Assembly (NCBI GenBank): GCA_036721445.1
Contig: DAIMKZ010000029.1
Coordinates: forward strand, 1 to 25,020
Source: UBA4055 sp036721445
GTDB lineage: Bacteria; UBA4055
Length of the DNA stretch: 25,020 nt
Direction of reading: 5' to 3'
The translations under genes and the position numbers were made by a program. Below the pieces are notes generated by a model. The model saw only the letters and a program-made list of their open reading frames with translations. It searched no databases and was not told the origin of the DNA. The stretch's first letter is position 1. Each line of letters starts with the position of its first letter. This document shows, in pieces, positions 16,502-22,812 of the stretch.

Positions 16502-17856
16502 AGGTAAGAACCGGTATTTTAATGATTATACTCAGCGCATCGGTCTTCGCAAAAGACTTTTTCTACGTGGATTATTCGTGTTTCCGCACTTTCGACGATT
16601 CCAAAACGAGAACGGACATTTATATTTCGATACCTATAGCCTATCTCGACTTCGACAAAGAAATGACGAGCCTATTCTCTATGAAAGTATTTATCTATGA
16701 CGGTGAAAAGCTGGTAACTCAGGATATGTGGAAGCAGAAGTATAAGATCGCATCCGAGGCGGACAAGTATTCGGGGGCCGAGATACCTGTACTTTCAAAA
16801 CTCGAGCTTCCTCCGGGATATTACAGGCTCGTGATCGAAGTGGAGGACATTAATACGGGAAAAATTATCGACAGACTCGAAGTTCCTCAGGAATCAAAAA
16901 TGTTCATGGTGGCCTCGTTCGAAGAAAAGTTCTCGCTTTCCACGATCCAGCTGGCTTCAAGGATAATTACGGAAGATCCTGATGAAAAATCGGAATTCTT
17001 CAGGCAGGGTGTCATCATACTTCCAAATCCGAGCAAGATATTCGGCACCTCAAGGCCGTTCATTTATTATTACTCGGAAGTTTACGGACTTCTTCCCGGT
17101 GATGAGGTCGAATACAACTGGGAAATTTCTTCTTCAGAGACAGGCGAATCAAAAAAGGGCGAGAGTTCAAAGAAAACATCACCGGGCAGATCTCTCGTTC
17201 TCGCGGACAGGATCCCCGTTCCGGTGTTAAAGACAGGTTCATATGATTTTATTCTTTCCGTAAAAAACAAACGCACAGGCATCAGTATAGAGGGAAGGAA
17301 CAATTTCTATATGTACAGAAAGATCGATTTCGTGAAAGAAAGGTACAGGATGCCAGATAATATTTCGACGATGCAGAGGGACTCTATCGAACTTGATATC
17401 ATGAAGGACGATGAGATAAATACGGAGTTCGAGCAGGTATATTCGATCCTGGACAACACTGAGCAGAACAGGTATTCGGGGCTGATCGTTTCGGGAAAGA
17501 GGGAGTTTTTAAAGAAATACTGGACGGAGCAGGAGTCAAAGCAGGAGAACGCGAGGGCTAATTTCAAGGCTCTGCTGGCTAAGATCGAGACTGAATTCTC
17601 CTCAAAGAACACTCAGGGATATAAAACGGACAGGGGCAGAGTATATCTTAAATTCGGCCCTCCGAACAAAAGGGATATCGAGACTTACAGCACGGAAACA
17701 CAGGACCACGAGATATGGAGCTATTTTACGGGCGGTTACACTTTCGTGTTCGCTGACGCGCACGGTCTGGGGGATTTCAAGCTGATCCACTCGGATTATC
17801 CCGGAGAGAAGAACGACCCGAACTGGGAGAACAAGATCAAGAAGAGCCAGTATTAA
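16498..17856 (+). CDS. Exported GWxTD-like domain protein
   Basis: A 452-aa protein with a cleavable signal (ILMIILSASVFA, cleavage before KDFF), so it is likely periplasmic or outer-membrane associated. The first 300 residues are beta-rich with repeated extended strands (LELPPGYYRLVIEVEDI; PVPVLKTGSYDFILSVKN). Residues 300-440 match the GWxTD domain of FCB bacteria: KKYWTEQESKQENARANF, then GYKTDRGRVYLKFGPPN (Gly374-Asp378 holds the signature as GYKTD rather than GWxTD), then the aromatic HEIWSYFTGGYTFVFAD. The family is uncharacterised; its frequent genome contexts suggest an envelope function. The 4-base overlap with the NlpC/P60 gene supports this. Confidence 0.83.
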   Translation: MKVRTGILMIILSASVFAKDFFYVDYSCFRTFDDSKTRTDIYISIPIAYLDFDKEMTSLFSMKVFIYDGEKLVTQDMWKQKYKIASEADKYSGAEIPVLSKLELPPGYYRLVIEVEDINTGKIIDRLEVPQESKMFMVASFEEKFSLSTIQLASRIITEDPDEKSEFFRQGVIILPNPSKIFGTSRPFIYYYSEVYGLLPGDEVEYNWEISSSETGESKKGESSKKTSPGRSLVLADRIPVPVLKTGSYDFILSVKNKRTGISIEGRNNFYMYRKIDFVKERYRMPDNISTMQRDSIELDIMKDDEINTEFEQVYSILDNTEQNRYSGLIVSGKREFLKKYWTEQESKQENARANFKALLAKIETEFSSKNTQGYKTDRGRVYLKFGPPNKRDIETYSTETQDHEIWSYFTGGYTFVFADAHGLGDFKLIHSDYPGEKNDPNWENKIKKSQY

Positions 17857-18360
17857 TTGAACATAGACGGTTTCGAGATAGAAATAGTCAGGTCGAAGGC
17901 CAGAAGGAAGTCGATACAGGCTAAATTAACCGGGGACAGCTCCGTGAAGGTCATGGCGCCGTACCATGCGGACGATGCTTTTATCATAGATTTTGTCAGT
18001 AAAGCGATTAAGAAGTTCAGGAATAAAGTTCCCGCGGCGAATGAGGAGACGGACCTTCAGAAGAGAGCCGAAATGTTAAGGGACAGATTTATCCCCAAAG
18101 CTCCAAATTTCAGCATAACCTACTCGAACAGGCTCAAACGCAGCTGGGGCAAGTGCTTTTTCACAAGGCGTGAGATCATCATCAATCCCAAGCTCGCCGA
18201 CTTCCCCCGCTGGGTGTCGGACATGGTCATCATCCACGAGATCGCCCACCTCATCTATCCCAACCACGGGAAGCAGTTCCGTGAACTCGTCTCCCGTTAC
18301 AGGCTCAAAGAACGCGCCACAGGATACCTGATTGCTAAGGGGCTGAAGGCGGAGGAGTAA
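17857..18360 (+). CDS. YgjP/DUF45-type zinc metallopeptidase
   Basis: A 167-aa protein with the architecture of the YgjP-like (DUF45, WLM-related) family. The N-terminal strand region reads IVRSKARRKSIQAKL, the conserved RSWGKC is at residues 95-100, INPKL follows, and the zinc site HEIAHLIYPNHGKQF is at 127-141, with His127, Glu128, His131 and the third ligand His137. Relatives are cytoplasmic and of uncertain substrate; some sit in restriction or stress loci. The TTG at 17857 directly follows the TAA of the upstream gene with no spacing. It is the only start that retains the conserved N-terminus, since the first internal ATG is at residue 33. There is no strong ribosome binding site, so expression by reinitiation is likely. 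Confidence 0.85.
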   Translation: MNIDGFEIEIVRSKARRKSIQAKLTGDSSVKVMAPYHADDAFIIDFVSKAIKKFRNKVPAANEETDLQKRAEMLRDRFIPKAPNFSITYSNRLKRSWGKCFFTRREIIINPKLADFPRWVSDMVIIHEIAHLIYPNHGKQFRELVSRYRLKERATGYLIAKGLKAEE

Positions 18361-18833
18361 TGACTGAAATAATAAAATCAGATGCTAGTGATATCAAATA
18401 TGTTTTCGAGTCCGAGTGGGGTGCCGATTTTGTTGTAACTAGAGGTAATATAATAAGGTATTACGAAGTTGAAGGTTTTTCAGTAAAATCTGTAAATAAT
18501 ACTGTCGGGTTGATCAGTTATAAGATAAGAGGTGATGAAATGGAGGTAACCTCAATTAATAGTTTCAATGAGAACAACGGGATCGGAACTCTCCTAATTA
18601 ATAAGGTAATTGAAACTGCAAAACTGTCAGGTATAAAAAGACTTTGGCTGATCACAACTAATGACAATAAAAATGCAATCGAGTTCTATAAAAAACGCAA
18701 TTTCAGCATAGTCAAAGTTCACGAAGGTGCGATAGCAGAATCCAGAAAATTAAAACCTTCCATCCCATTATACGGCGAAAGAGGAATAGAGATCAAAGAT
18801 GAAATTGAGATGGAGTATTCATCTTTAGTTTAA
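18360..18833 (+). CDS. GNAT family N-acetyltransferase
   Basis: A 157-aa protein with a GNAT fold. FNENNGIGTLLINKVIETAK around residues 69-88 is the acetyl-CoA pyrophosphate loop and helix, though Glu71 replaces the usual Arg/Gln. LWLITTNDNKNAIEFYKKRN is the typical strand and helix that follow. The substrate is unknown. The start codon overlaps the preceding stop by one base (TAATG), with GGAGGAG at 18351-18357 just upstream. Base composition drops sharply at this boundary: the 60-base line at 18601 counts 33% G+C, against 60% in the line at 18181. The gene looks like a late insertion joined to the end of the operon. Its last 30 residues (IPLYGERGIEIKDEIEMEY) occur widely in GNATs that modify small molecules. 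Confidence 0.85.
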   Translation: MTEIIKSDASDIKYVFESEWGADFVVTRGNIIRYYEVEGFSVKSVNNTVGLISYKIRGDEMEVTSINSFNENNGIGTLLINKVIETAKLSGIKRLWLITTNDNKNAIEFYKKRNFSIVKVHEGAIAESRKLKPSIPLYGERGIEIKDEIEMEYSSLV

Positions 18834-18857
18834 TTCATCGCGACAACATAATAGAAC

Positions 18858-18886
18858 TTGACAAACAGTGTTATTAATAGTACTTT
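18858..18886 (+). promoter_or_regulatory. Putative toxin-antitoxin promoter
   Basis: A consensus -35 box TTGACA (18858-18863) is followed after 17 bases by TACTTT (18881-18886), 27 bases before the antitoxin ATG. The -10 box is imperfect but sits inside the palindrome described next. Confidence 0.5.
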
Positions 18887-18895
18887 TAATAGAAC
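18868..18895 (+). promoter_or_regulatory. Imperfect palindrome, probable antitoxin operator
   Basis: The arms GTGTTATTAATAGT and ACTTTTAATAGAAC are complementary at 11 of 14 positions around a centre between 18881 and 18882. They cover the spacer and the -10 box of the proposed promoter. Phd-type antitoxins autoregulate by binding such palindromes, and co-repress with the toxin. The binding itself is inferred. Confidence 0.5.
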
Positions 18896-18913
18896 GGTTA
18901 AGAGGGCTATTTT

Positions 18914-19171
18914 ATGTATAAAACTATATCGGCGAACGATCTTAAGACCAAAGGCGTAACGATGGTGAGAGAAGAGATCGCCAAATACGGAGAGGTCGGC
19001 GTGTCTGTGAGGGGAGAAACGAAGTTCGTAATCATCCCGGTCGAGAAATACAATGAACTGCGCGAATATGAACTTCTGGCTGCGCTGGCGGAAACGAGGA
19101 AGGCTGTGGACGAAGGTGATTTCACTATTGAATCCGTCGAAGAACACATGAAGAGGATAACGCGTGGCTAA
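18914..19171 (+). CDS. Type II antitoxin, Phd/YefM-like
   Basis: An 85-aa protein. The N-terminal KTISANDLKTKGVTMVREEI, then GEVGVSVRGETKFVIIPVEK, is the DNA-binding part of the Phd/YefM fold, which dimerises and binds operator DNA. The C-terminal half (LLAALAETRKAVDEGDF ... SVEEHMKRI) is the helical, toxin-neutralising tail. AGAGGG (18901-18906) stands 7 bases before the ATG. The antitoxin gene precedes its toxin and overlaps it by 8 bases, the normal order for such operons, which keeps antitoxin in excess. Outside the pair, the GNAT and the 35-codon gene are unrelated. Confidence 0.85.
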   Translation: MYKTISANDLKTKGVTMVREEIAKYGEVGVSVRGETKFVIIPVEKYNELREYELLAALAETRKAVDEGDFTIESVEEHMKRITRG

Positions 19172-19436
19172 GATCATTTACACCGAACCGTATAAAAAAA
19201 GGGAAGAGAAGTTCGTTAAAAGGCATCCGGAGCTGACCGGTCAGTACGAAAAAACTTTGAAACTTCTCGAACTTAATCCGTATCATCCCTCGCTGAGACT
19301 GCACAAGCTTGCCGGCAGATTGTCTGAACTGTACTCTGTATCGATCAATACGGCTTACAGGATCAGCATTGAATTTATAGTTATTGACGACAGGATCATA
19401 CCAGTCGATATCGGAACTCACGAAGAAGTTTATTAA
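19164..19436 (+). CDS. Type II toxin, RelE/YafQ-like mRNA interferase
   Basis: A 90-aa basic protein of RelE/ParE fold. The block NPYHPSLRLHKLAGRLSELY (residues 38-57), YSVSINTAYRISIEF and the C-terminal IGTHEEVY (83-90) are the conserved elements of the YafQ-like branch. The candidate catalytic or RNA-contacting residues Arg45, His47, Lys48, Arg66 and His86 are all present, so the toxin appears intact. Such toxins cut mRNA on the ribosome when freed from the antitoxin. The GTG start at 19164 overlaps the antitoxin stop (TAA 19169-19171), a coupling that keeps toxin synthesis low. The exact RNA cleavage specificity cannot be seen. Confidence 0.85.
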   Translation: MAKIIYTEPYKKREEKFVKRHPELTGQYEKTLKLLELNPYHPSLRLHKLAGRLSELYSVSINTAYRISIEFIVIDDRIIPVDIGTHEEVY

Positions 19437-19492
19437 ACCTTCCCTTTCACACCCCCGTTTCTGCATTTCGTCGGACTTTTGTTTTGAATGTT

Positions 19493-19522
19493 AATTATAT
19501 ATGGTAATTTACCTGTGTAATT
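19493..19522 (+). promoter_or_regulatory. Dyad upstream of the 35-codon gene
   Basis: The core GGTAA-T-TTACC (19503-19513) is a perfect inverted repeat. It is flanked by AATTATATAT on the left and TGTGTAATT on the right, whose outer five bases also pair (AATTA/TAATT). It ends 29 bases before the ATG at 19552. It could be an operator or a 5' leader hairpin. The left arm contains TATATA, but I see no good -35 box at the right distance. Confidence 0.4.
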
Positions 19523-19551
19523 GAAATAAACATTAAAAAAAGGAGCATAAA

Positions 19552-19659
19552 ATGAAGATAGATAAAACAAAGAAATCAGAAGACCTGAAAGAGATGATAA
19601 AAACACAAGTTACATACGATTTCAGAAAAGGCATCTTCAAATTCGGTCACAAATTCTAA
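19552..19659 (+). CDS. Small protein of 35 aa, unknown function
   Basis: A short ORF beginning MKIDKTKKSEDLKEMIKTQV and ending YDFRKGIFKFGHKF before TAA 19657-19659. AGGAG (19541-19545) lies 6 bases before the ATG, stronger than for many real genes here. A dyad precedes it, and a good terminator begins 31 bases after its stop, so it forms a complete small transcription unit. The sequence is basic: a lysine- and glutamate-rich N-terminal helix, then a short aromatic C-terminal segment (FRKGIFKFGHKF). There is no signal peptide or membrane helix. Possible roles are a small regulatory or binding protein, or the precursor of a modified peptide, but no modification enzyme is adjacent. The gene call rests on context, not on homology. 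Confidence 0.6.
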   Translation: MKIDKTKKSEDLKEMIKTQVTYDFRKGIFKFGHKF

Positions 19660-19690
19660 AAGTACCCCTCATACACTCACTCCTCAACGA

Positions 19691-19720
19691 AAAAGGGACC
19701 CGAAAAAAGGTTCCTTTTTT
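19691..19720 (+). terminator. Rho-independent terminator after the 35-codon gene
   Basis: AAAAGGGACC (19691-19700) pairs with GGTTCCTTTT (19709-19718) over ten positions with one G-U pair, around the loop CGAAAAAA, and runs on into TTTTTT (19715-19720). It closes the small gene unit and isolates it from the cysteine-rich protein gene. Confidence 0.85.
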
Positions 19721-19736
19721 ATTTGGTAAAAAACCT

Positions 19737-19765
19737 TTGATTTAACCCGAATAATTTTATATCAT
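19737..19765 (+). promoter_or_regulatory. Putative promoter of the cysteine-rich protein gene
   Basis: TTGATT (19737-19742), a 17-base spacer and TATCAT (19760-19765) lie directly after the terminator and 38 bases before the ATG at 19804. The match is moderate. Confidence 0.4.
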
Positions 19766-19803
19766 TACCGCGTTCTTGAAAAAAGTAAACTCAGGATGAA
19801 GAT

Positions 19804-20472
19804 ATGGCAAAAGAAAAATGTGTGAACTGCAGCGCTAAACCGGGAAAGAGAAAATGTCTGAAGAAAGACGGCGCTCTGATCTGTCCCGTCTGCTGCGCTA
19901 CTATAAGGAACGAAGACTGCGCGGAATGCGTTTTCTATCAGACCTCGGCAGAATTCGCTCAGAAAAAGCAGGAAAAGGAAAGCGCAACGGCGGGATCGTA
20001 CTTCGGCAGCCCGGCCATGCAGAAAAGCATAATGGAAGCATCGATGGATCTCATGAACGCTCACGCCGCGGTTGGTCAGGAATACGATAAGGATCCTGAT
20101 AAATTCATGGCCGACAGTTTTAATTTCTTCAGCACTGAAGAATTCTCGGAGTTCGCTTTCACGGACGATGAGACAGACGGAATCATAAAAGAACTCGGAG
20201 AACCTGCATCTCAGGAAAACTGGTTCCATACTGAAGAAGGGACAGAATACTATAAAAATGCAGTACTTTTAATAATGAACGACAAAAGATTCAGAGAATT
20301 TTCTAAGCATCTGATGGCTATATTTCTGAAATATTATAGGAAGAACGAATTTGATAAAGCCTGGCTGATACTTTCTAATGCGAACAGGTTAATGGAATCA
20401 GACTTTCTGGTACCCTTCTCTGTAATGATGTTCTTCAGAGGTATAAGCAGATGGAAACTGGGCAGGGTTTGA
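19804..20472 (+). CDS. Cysteine-rich putative zinc-binding protein of unknown function
   Basis: A 222-aa protein with no signal peptide or membrane helix, so presumably cytoplasmic. Eight cysteines fall within the first 42 residues: Cys6-x2-Cys9, Cys18, Cys27-x2-Cys30-Cys31 and Cys39-x2-Cys42. This is enough for two zinc sites of a ribbon or treble-clef kind. A lysine-rich linker (QKKQEKESATAG) follows, then an acidic, helix-rich domain (DSFNFFSTEEFSEFAFTDDE). The C-terminal part (FLKYYRKNEFDKAWLILSNA) resembles a TPR-like helical pair. AGGA at 19793-19796 lies 7 bases before the ATG. It is a single-gene unit between two terminators, next to groESL but separately transcribed. I do not recognise a named family. 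Protein or nucleic-acid binding is inference. Confidence 0.75.
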   Translation: MAKEKCVNCSAKPGKRKCLKKDGALICPVCCATIRNEDCAECVFYQTSAEFAQKKQEKESATAGSYFGSPAMQKSIMEASMDLMNAHAAVGQEYDKDPDKFMADSFNFFSTEEFSEFAFTDDETDGIIKELGEPASQENWFHTEEGTEYYKNAVLLIMNDKRFREFSKHLMAIFLKYYRKNEFDKAWLILSNANRLMESDFLVPFSVMMFFRGISRWKLGRV

Positions 20473-20499
20473 CACTGTCCTGACATAATATGACAGGTT

Positions 20500-20531
20500 A
20501 GGGGCAGCAGGTATGACCGGCCCCTTTTTTT
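20500..20531 (+). terminator. Rho-independent terminator before groES
   Basis: AGGGGC (20500-20505) pairs with GCCCCT (20520-20525), and an inner GGT/ACC pair (20510-20512 with 20516-20518) tightens the loop. Seven T follow (20525-20531). It ends the cysteine-rich gene and insulates the groES promoter. Confidence 0.88.
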
Positions 20532-20548
20532 ACGCACTGATGTCGAGT

Positions 20549-20564
20549 TGGCATTATAGTTGCA
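20549..20564 (+). promoter_or_regulatory. Putative sigma-54 (-24/-12) promoter of groESL
   Basis: TGGCA at 20549-20553 and TTGCA at 20560-20564 place the invariant GG (20550-20551) and GC (20562-20563) exactly 12 bases apart, matching the sigma-54 consensus TGGCAC-N5-TTGCA at all positions but one. It starts 18 bases after the terminator and ends 42 bases before the groES ATG. I found no convincing -35/-10 pair of the usual kind and no CIRCE element in this gap. Confidence 0.6.
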
Positions 20565-20606
20565 ATACATGTAAGCAAACAAAAAATTAACCGAAAGGAG
20601 AATAAA

Positions 20607-20888
20607 ATGGCAGTAAATCTTAAACCTATCAAGGACAGGGTCGTTCTCGAGATCATCGAAGAAACAGAGAACAAAACAAAAGGCGGGATCATACTACCCG
20701 ATACTTCATCAAAAGAAAAACCGCAGATGGGCAAAGTCGTAGCGGTAGGTAACGACGAAGATATGAAAAAAGAGATCAAAGTCGGCGACAAGGTGATCTA
20801 TCCCAAATATTCGGGAACTGAAGTCACTATCAGCGAAGTGAAATACCTCATACTGAAATTCGAAGATGTACTTGCGATCGTAAAATAA
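20607..20888 (+). CDS. groES: Co-chaperonin GroES
   Basis: A 93-aa protein of normal GroES length. LKPIKDRVVLEIIEETENKT opens the first strand. TKGGIILPDTSSKEKPQMGK is the mobile loop and its flank, which binds GroEL. VGDKVIYPKYSGTEVTI and the closing YLILKFEDVLAIVK match the family. A heptamer of GroES caps the GroEL cage in the cytoplasm. AAAGGAG before the ATG is a strong ribosome binding site. groEL follows 24 bases later with AAGGAG in the gap, so the pair is one operon controlled from the putative sigma-54 site upstream. Confidence 0.97.
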   Translation: MAVNLKPIKDRVVLEIIEETENKTKGGIILPDTSSKEKPQMGKVVAVGNDEDMKKEIKVGDKVIYPKYSGTEVTISEVKYLILKFEDVLAIVK

Positions 20889-20912
20889 TTTAATCATAAG
20901 GAGAAACTTAAA

Positions 20913-22559
20913 ATGGCAAAAATGATCGAATACGGGATAGAAGCCCGTACCGAGCTTAAAAAAGGTGTTGACATACTCGCCAACGCGGTGAAAGTTACGC
21001 TCGGACCAAAAGGAAGGAACGTTGTTCTTGAGAAAAAATACGGTGCTCCCGTTATAACAAAAGACGGGGTTACAGTCGCAAAAGAGATAGAACTTGATAT
21101 TCCTATCCAGAAGATCGGAGCTGAAATGATCAAGGACGTGGCTTCAAGAACTTCAGATAAAGCAGGTGACGGTACCACTACCGCAACTGTAATAGCTCAG
21201 GCCATTATAGCTGAAGGACTCAAGAACGTGACAGCCGGCGCTAACCCGATGGACATCAAAAAGGGAATTGACAAAGGCGTGGCCGAAGTTAAAAAATTCC
21301 TTATGTCGAAAACAAAAAAAGTAAGTAACGATTTTAAAGAAATATCCAATGTGGCATCGATCAGCGCGAACAACGACGAAAGTGTAGGTAAAATGATAGC
21401 CGACGCGATGAAAGCCGTTGGAACGACAGGCGTAATCACCGTCGAAGAGGCAAAATCAATGGAAAGCACGCTCGAAGTAGTTCAGGGTATGCAGTTCGAC
21501 AGAGGGTATTTATCACCTTATTTTATCAACGATGCCGAAGCAATGGAAGTAAGGATGGAAAATCCCTACATCCTTCTTTACGACAAAAAGATCTCTACGA
21601 TAAAAGAAATGGTTCCGATTCTGGAGAAAGTAGCTCAGACAGGTAAAGGACTGATCATCGTGGCTGAAGATATCGAAGGCGAAGCGCTGGCCACCCTCGT
21701 TGTCAACAAGCTGAGAGGATCATTAAAGATAGCGGCCGTAAAGGCTCCCGGTTTCGGCGACAGAAGAAAAGAAATGCTGAAAGATATCGCCATCTTAACA
21801 GGCGGAGAGCTGATCACCGAAGAGCTCGGAATGAAACTTGAGAACGCTGAACTCGAAATGCTCGGAAGCGCAAAGACCGTTATTATTGATAAAGAGAACA
21901 CCAAGATCGTTGACGGGCTGGGCAAGAAAAAAGACATCCAGAACAGGATCGACAGCATCAAAAAACAGATCGAGGTCACTACATCCGATTACGACAAAGA
22001 AAAACTCAACGAAAGACTTGCCAAGCTCGCGGGCGGAGTAGCCGTAATAAAGGTCGGAGCCGCATCTGAAGTCGAGATGAAAGAGATAAAAGACAGAGTT
22101 GACGACGCGCTTCACGCAACAAGAGCAGCGATCGAGGACGGGATAGTTCCCGGCGGCGGAGTTGCTCTTGTAAGAGCTATATCCGTGCTCGACAAAGTTA
22201 AAGTCGCCGGCGAAGAAAAAGTAGGTGTCAGCATACTTAAAAAAGCACTCGAGGAACCGTTAAGGCAGATAGTCGAGAATGCGGGAATAGAAGGTGCGGT
22301 AGTTCTGAACAAAGTGATCTCGAACAAGAATTTCGCATACGGTTTCAACGCAAAGACTGAAATATACGAAGACCTGGTCGAAGCAGGTGTAATAGATCCG
22401 ACAAAAGTTACTTATACAGCGCTTGAAAATGCTGCTTCGATAGCTTCTCTTCTTCTGACAACCGAATGTGTTGTGGCTGAGAAACCGGAGAAGGAGAAGG
22501 CTGCTCCTATGATGCCGGGCGGAGGTATGGGCGGCATGGGCGGCATGGACATGATGTAA
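20913..22559 (+). CDS. groEL: Chaperonin GroEL
   Basis: The 548-aa 60-kDa chaperonin. The start MAKMIEYGIEAR is preceded by AAGGAG. KVTLGPKGRNVVLEKKYG, GDGTTTATVIAQAI with the ATPase aspartate, the apical-domain block LIIVAEDIEGEALATLVVNK and the DALHATRAAIEDGIVPGGG signature are intact. The C-terminus is the usual flexible Gly-Gly-Met tail (PGGGMGGMGGMDMM). The protein folds client proteins in an ATP-driven double ring. Nothing suggests a diverged paralogue. The operon ends with repeats and a modest hairpin 236 bases downstream of the stop. Confidence 0.98.
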   Translation: MAKMIEYGIEARTELKKGVDILANAVKVTLGPKGRNVVLEKKYGAPVITKDGVTVAKEIELDIPIQKIGAEMIKDVASRTSDKAGDGTTTATVIAQAIIAEGLKNVTAGANPMDIKKGIDKGVAEVKKFLMSKTKKVSNDFKEISNVASISANNDESVGKMIADAMKAVGTTGVITVEEAKSMESTLEVVQGMQFDRGYLSPYFINDAEAMEVRMENPYILLYDKKISTIKEMVPILEKVAQTGKGLIIVAEDIEGEALATLVVNKLRGSLKIAAVKAPGFGDRRKEMLKDIAILTGGELITEELGMKLENAELEMLGSAKTVIIDKENTKIVDGLGKKKDIQNRIDSIKKQIEVTTSDYDKEKLNERLAKLAGGVAVIKVGAASEVEMKEIKDRVDDALHATRAAIEDGIVPGGGVALVRAISVLDKVKVAGEEKVGVSILKKALEEPLRQIVENAGIEGAVVLNKVISNKNFAYGFNAKTEIYEDLVEAGVIDPTKVTYTALENAASIASLLLTTECVVAEKPEKEKAAPMMPGGGMGGMGGMDMM

Positions 22560-22570
22560 AAACGCATGAC

Positions 22571-22739
22571 TGCGGCGTCGGAGCGTGATCCCCTTGCGTC
22601 ATTTGCGTCATGCAAACTCGGCTGCGGGATATCACACTCCTCCTTGCAGTAATGCGTTTTGGGGACTTGGAGTTTCGGAATGTGTCTGATGATGCTTCTA
22701 ATCAAACTCCATTTCGGAAGATCACGTTCCTTACTGCAG
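22571..22739. repeat. Cluster of three degenerate intergenic repeats
   Basis: Two copies in the same direction, 22613-22649 and 22703-22739, start CAAACTC, are exactly 90 bases apart and agree at 26 of 37 positions without gaps (shared blocks CAAACTC, ATCAC, TCCT, TGCAG). A third copy at about 22571-22606 is inverted: its GGAGCGTGATCCCC is the reverse-complement counterpart of GGGATATCACACTCC (22626-22640), so the first two can form a large hairpin. The cluster fills most of the 313 bases between the groEL stop and the rarA start and holds no credible gene. It may be a dispersed palindromic repeat family, an end of groESL transcription, or the remains of a small mobile element. Confidence 0.6.
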
Positions 22740-22794
22740 AGCAGTGAGTTAAGGGAAAGCTTCAAATAGATAACACTTCACACTTACTCCTCAG

Positions 22795-22812
22795 AAAAGG
22801 GCCGGCCTTTTT
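22795..22812 (+). terminator. Probable rho-independent terminator after groESL
   Basis: AAAAGG (22795-22800) pairs with CCTTTT (22806-22811) around the loop GCCGG, with a short T run after it. The stem is only six pairs and partly A-T, so this is weaker than the other terminators in the window. Confidence 0.5.

Noticed and set aside
20479..20497. Inverted repeat CCTGACATA-A-TATGACAGG after the cysteine-rich gene
   Set aside because: Short, with one mismatch, no loop suited to a hairpin and no T run; the proper terminator is just downstream.
20525..20560. CIRCE-like element (GCACT ... AGTTGGC) before groES
   Set aside because: Only a few bases of TTAGCACTC-N9-GAGTGCTAA fit, and the arms do not pair; not a credible HrcA site.
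22412..22765. Minus-strand reading frame of 117 codons across the groEL end and the repeats
   Set aside because: It overlaps groEL antisense, and its apparent internal repetition comes from the DNA repeats; no ribosome binding site or family match.
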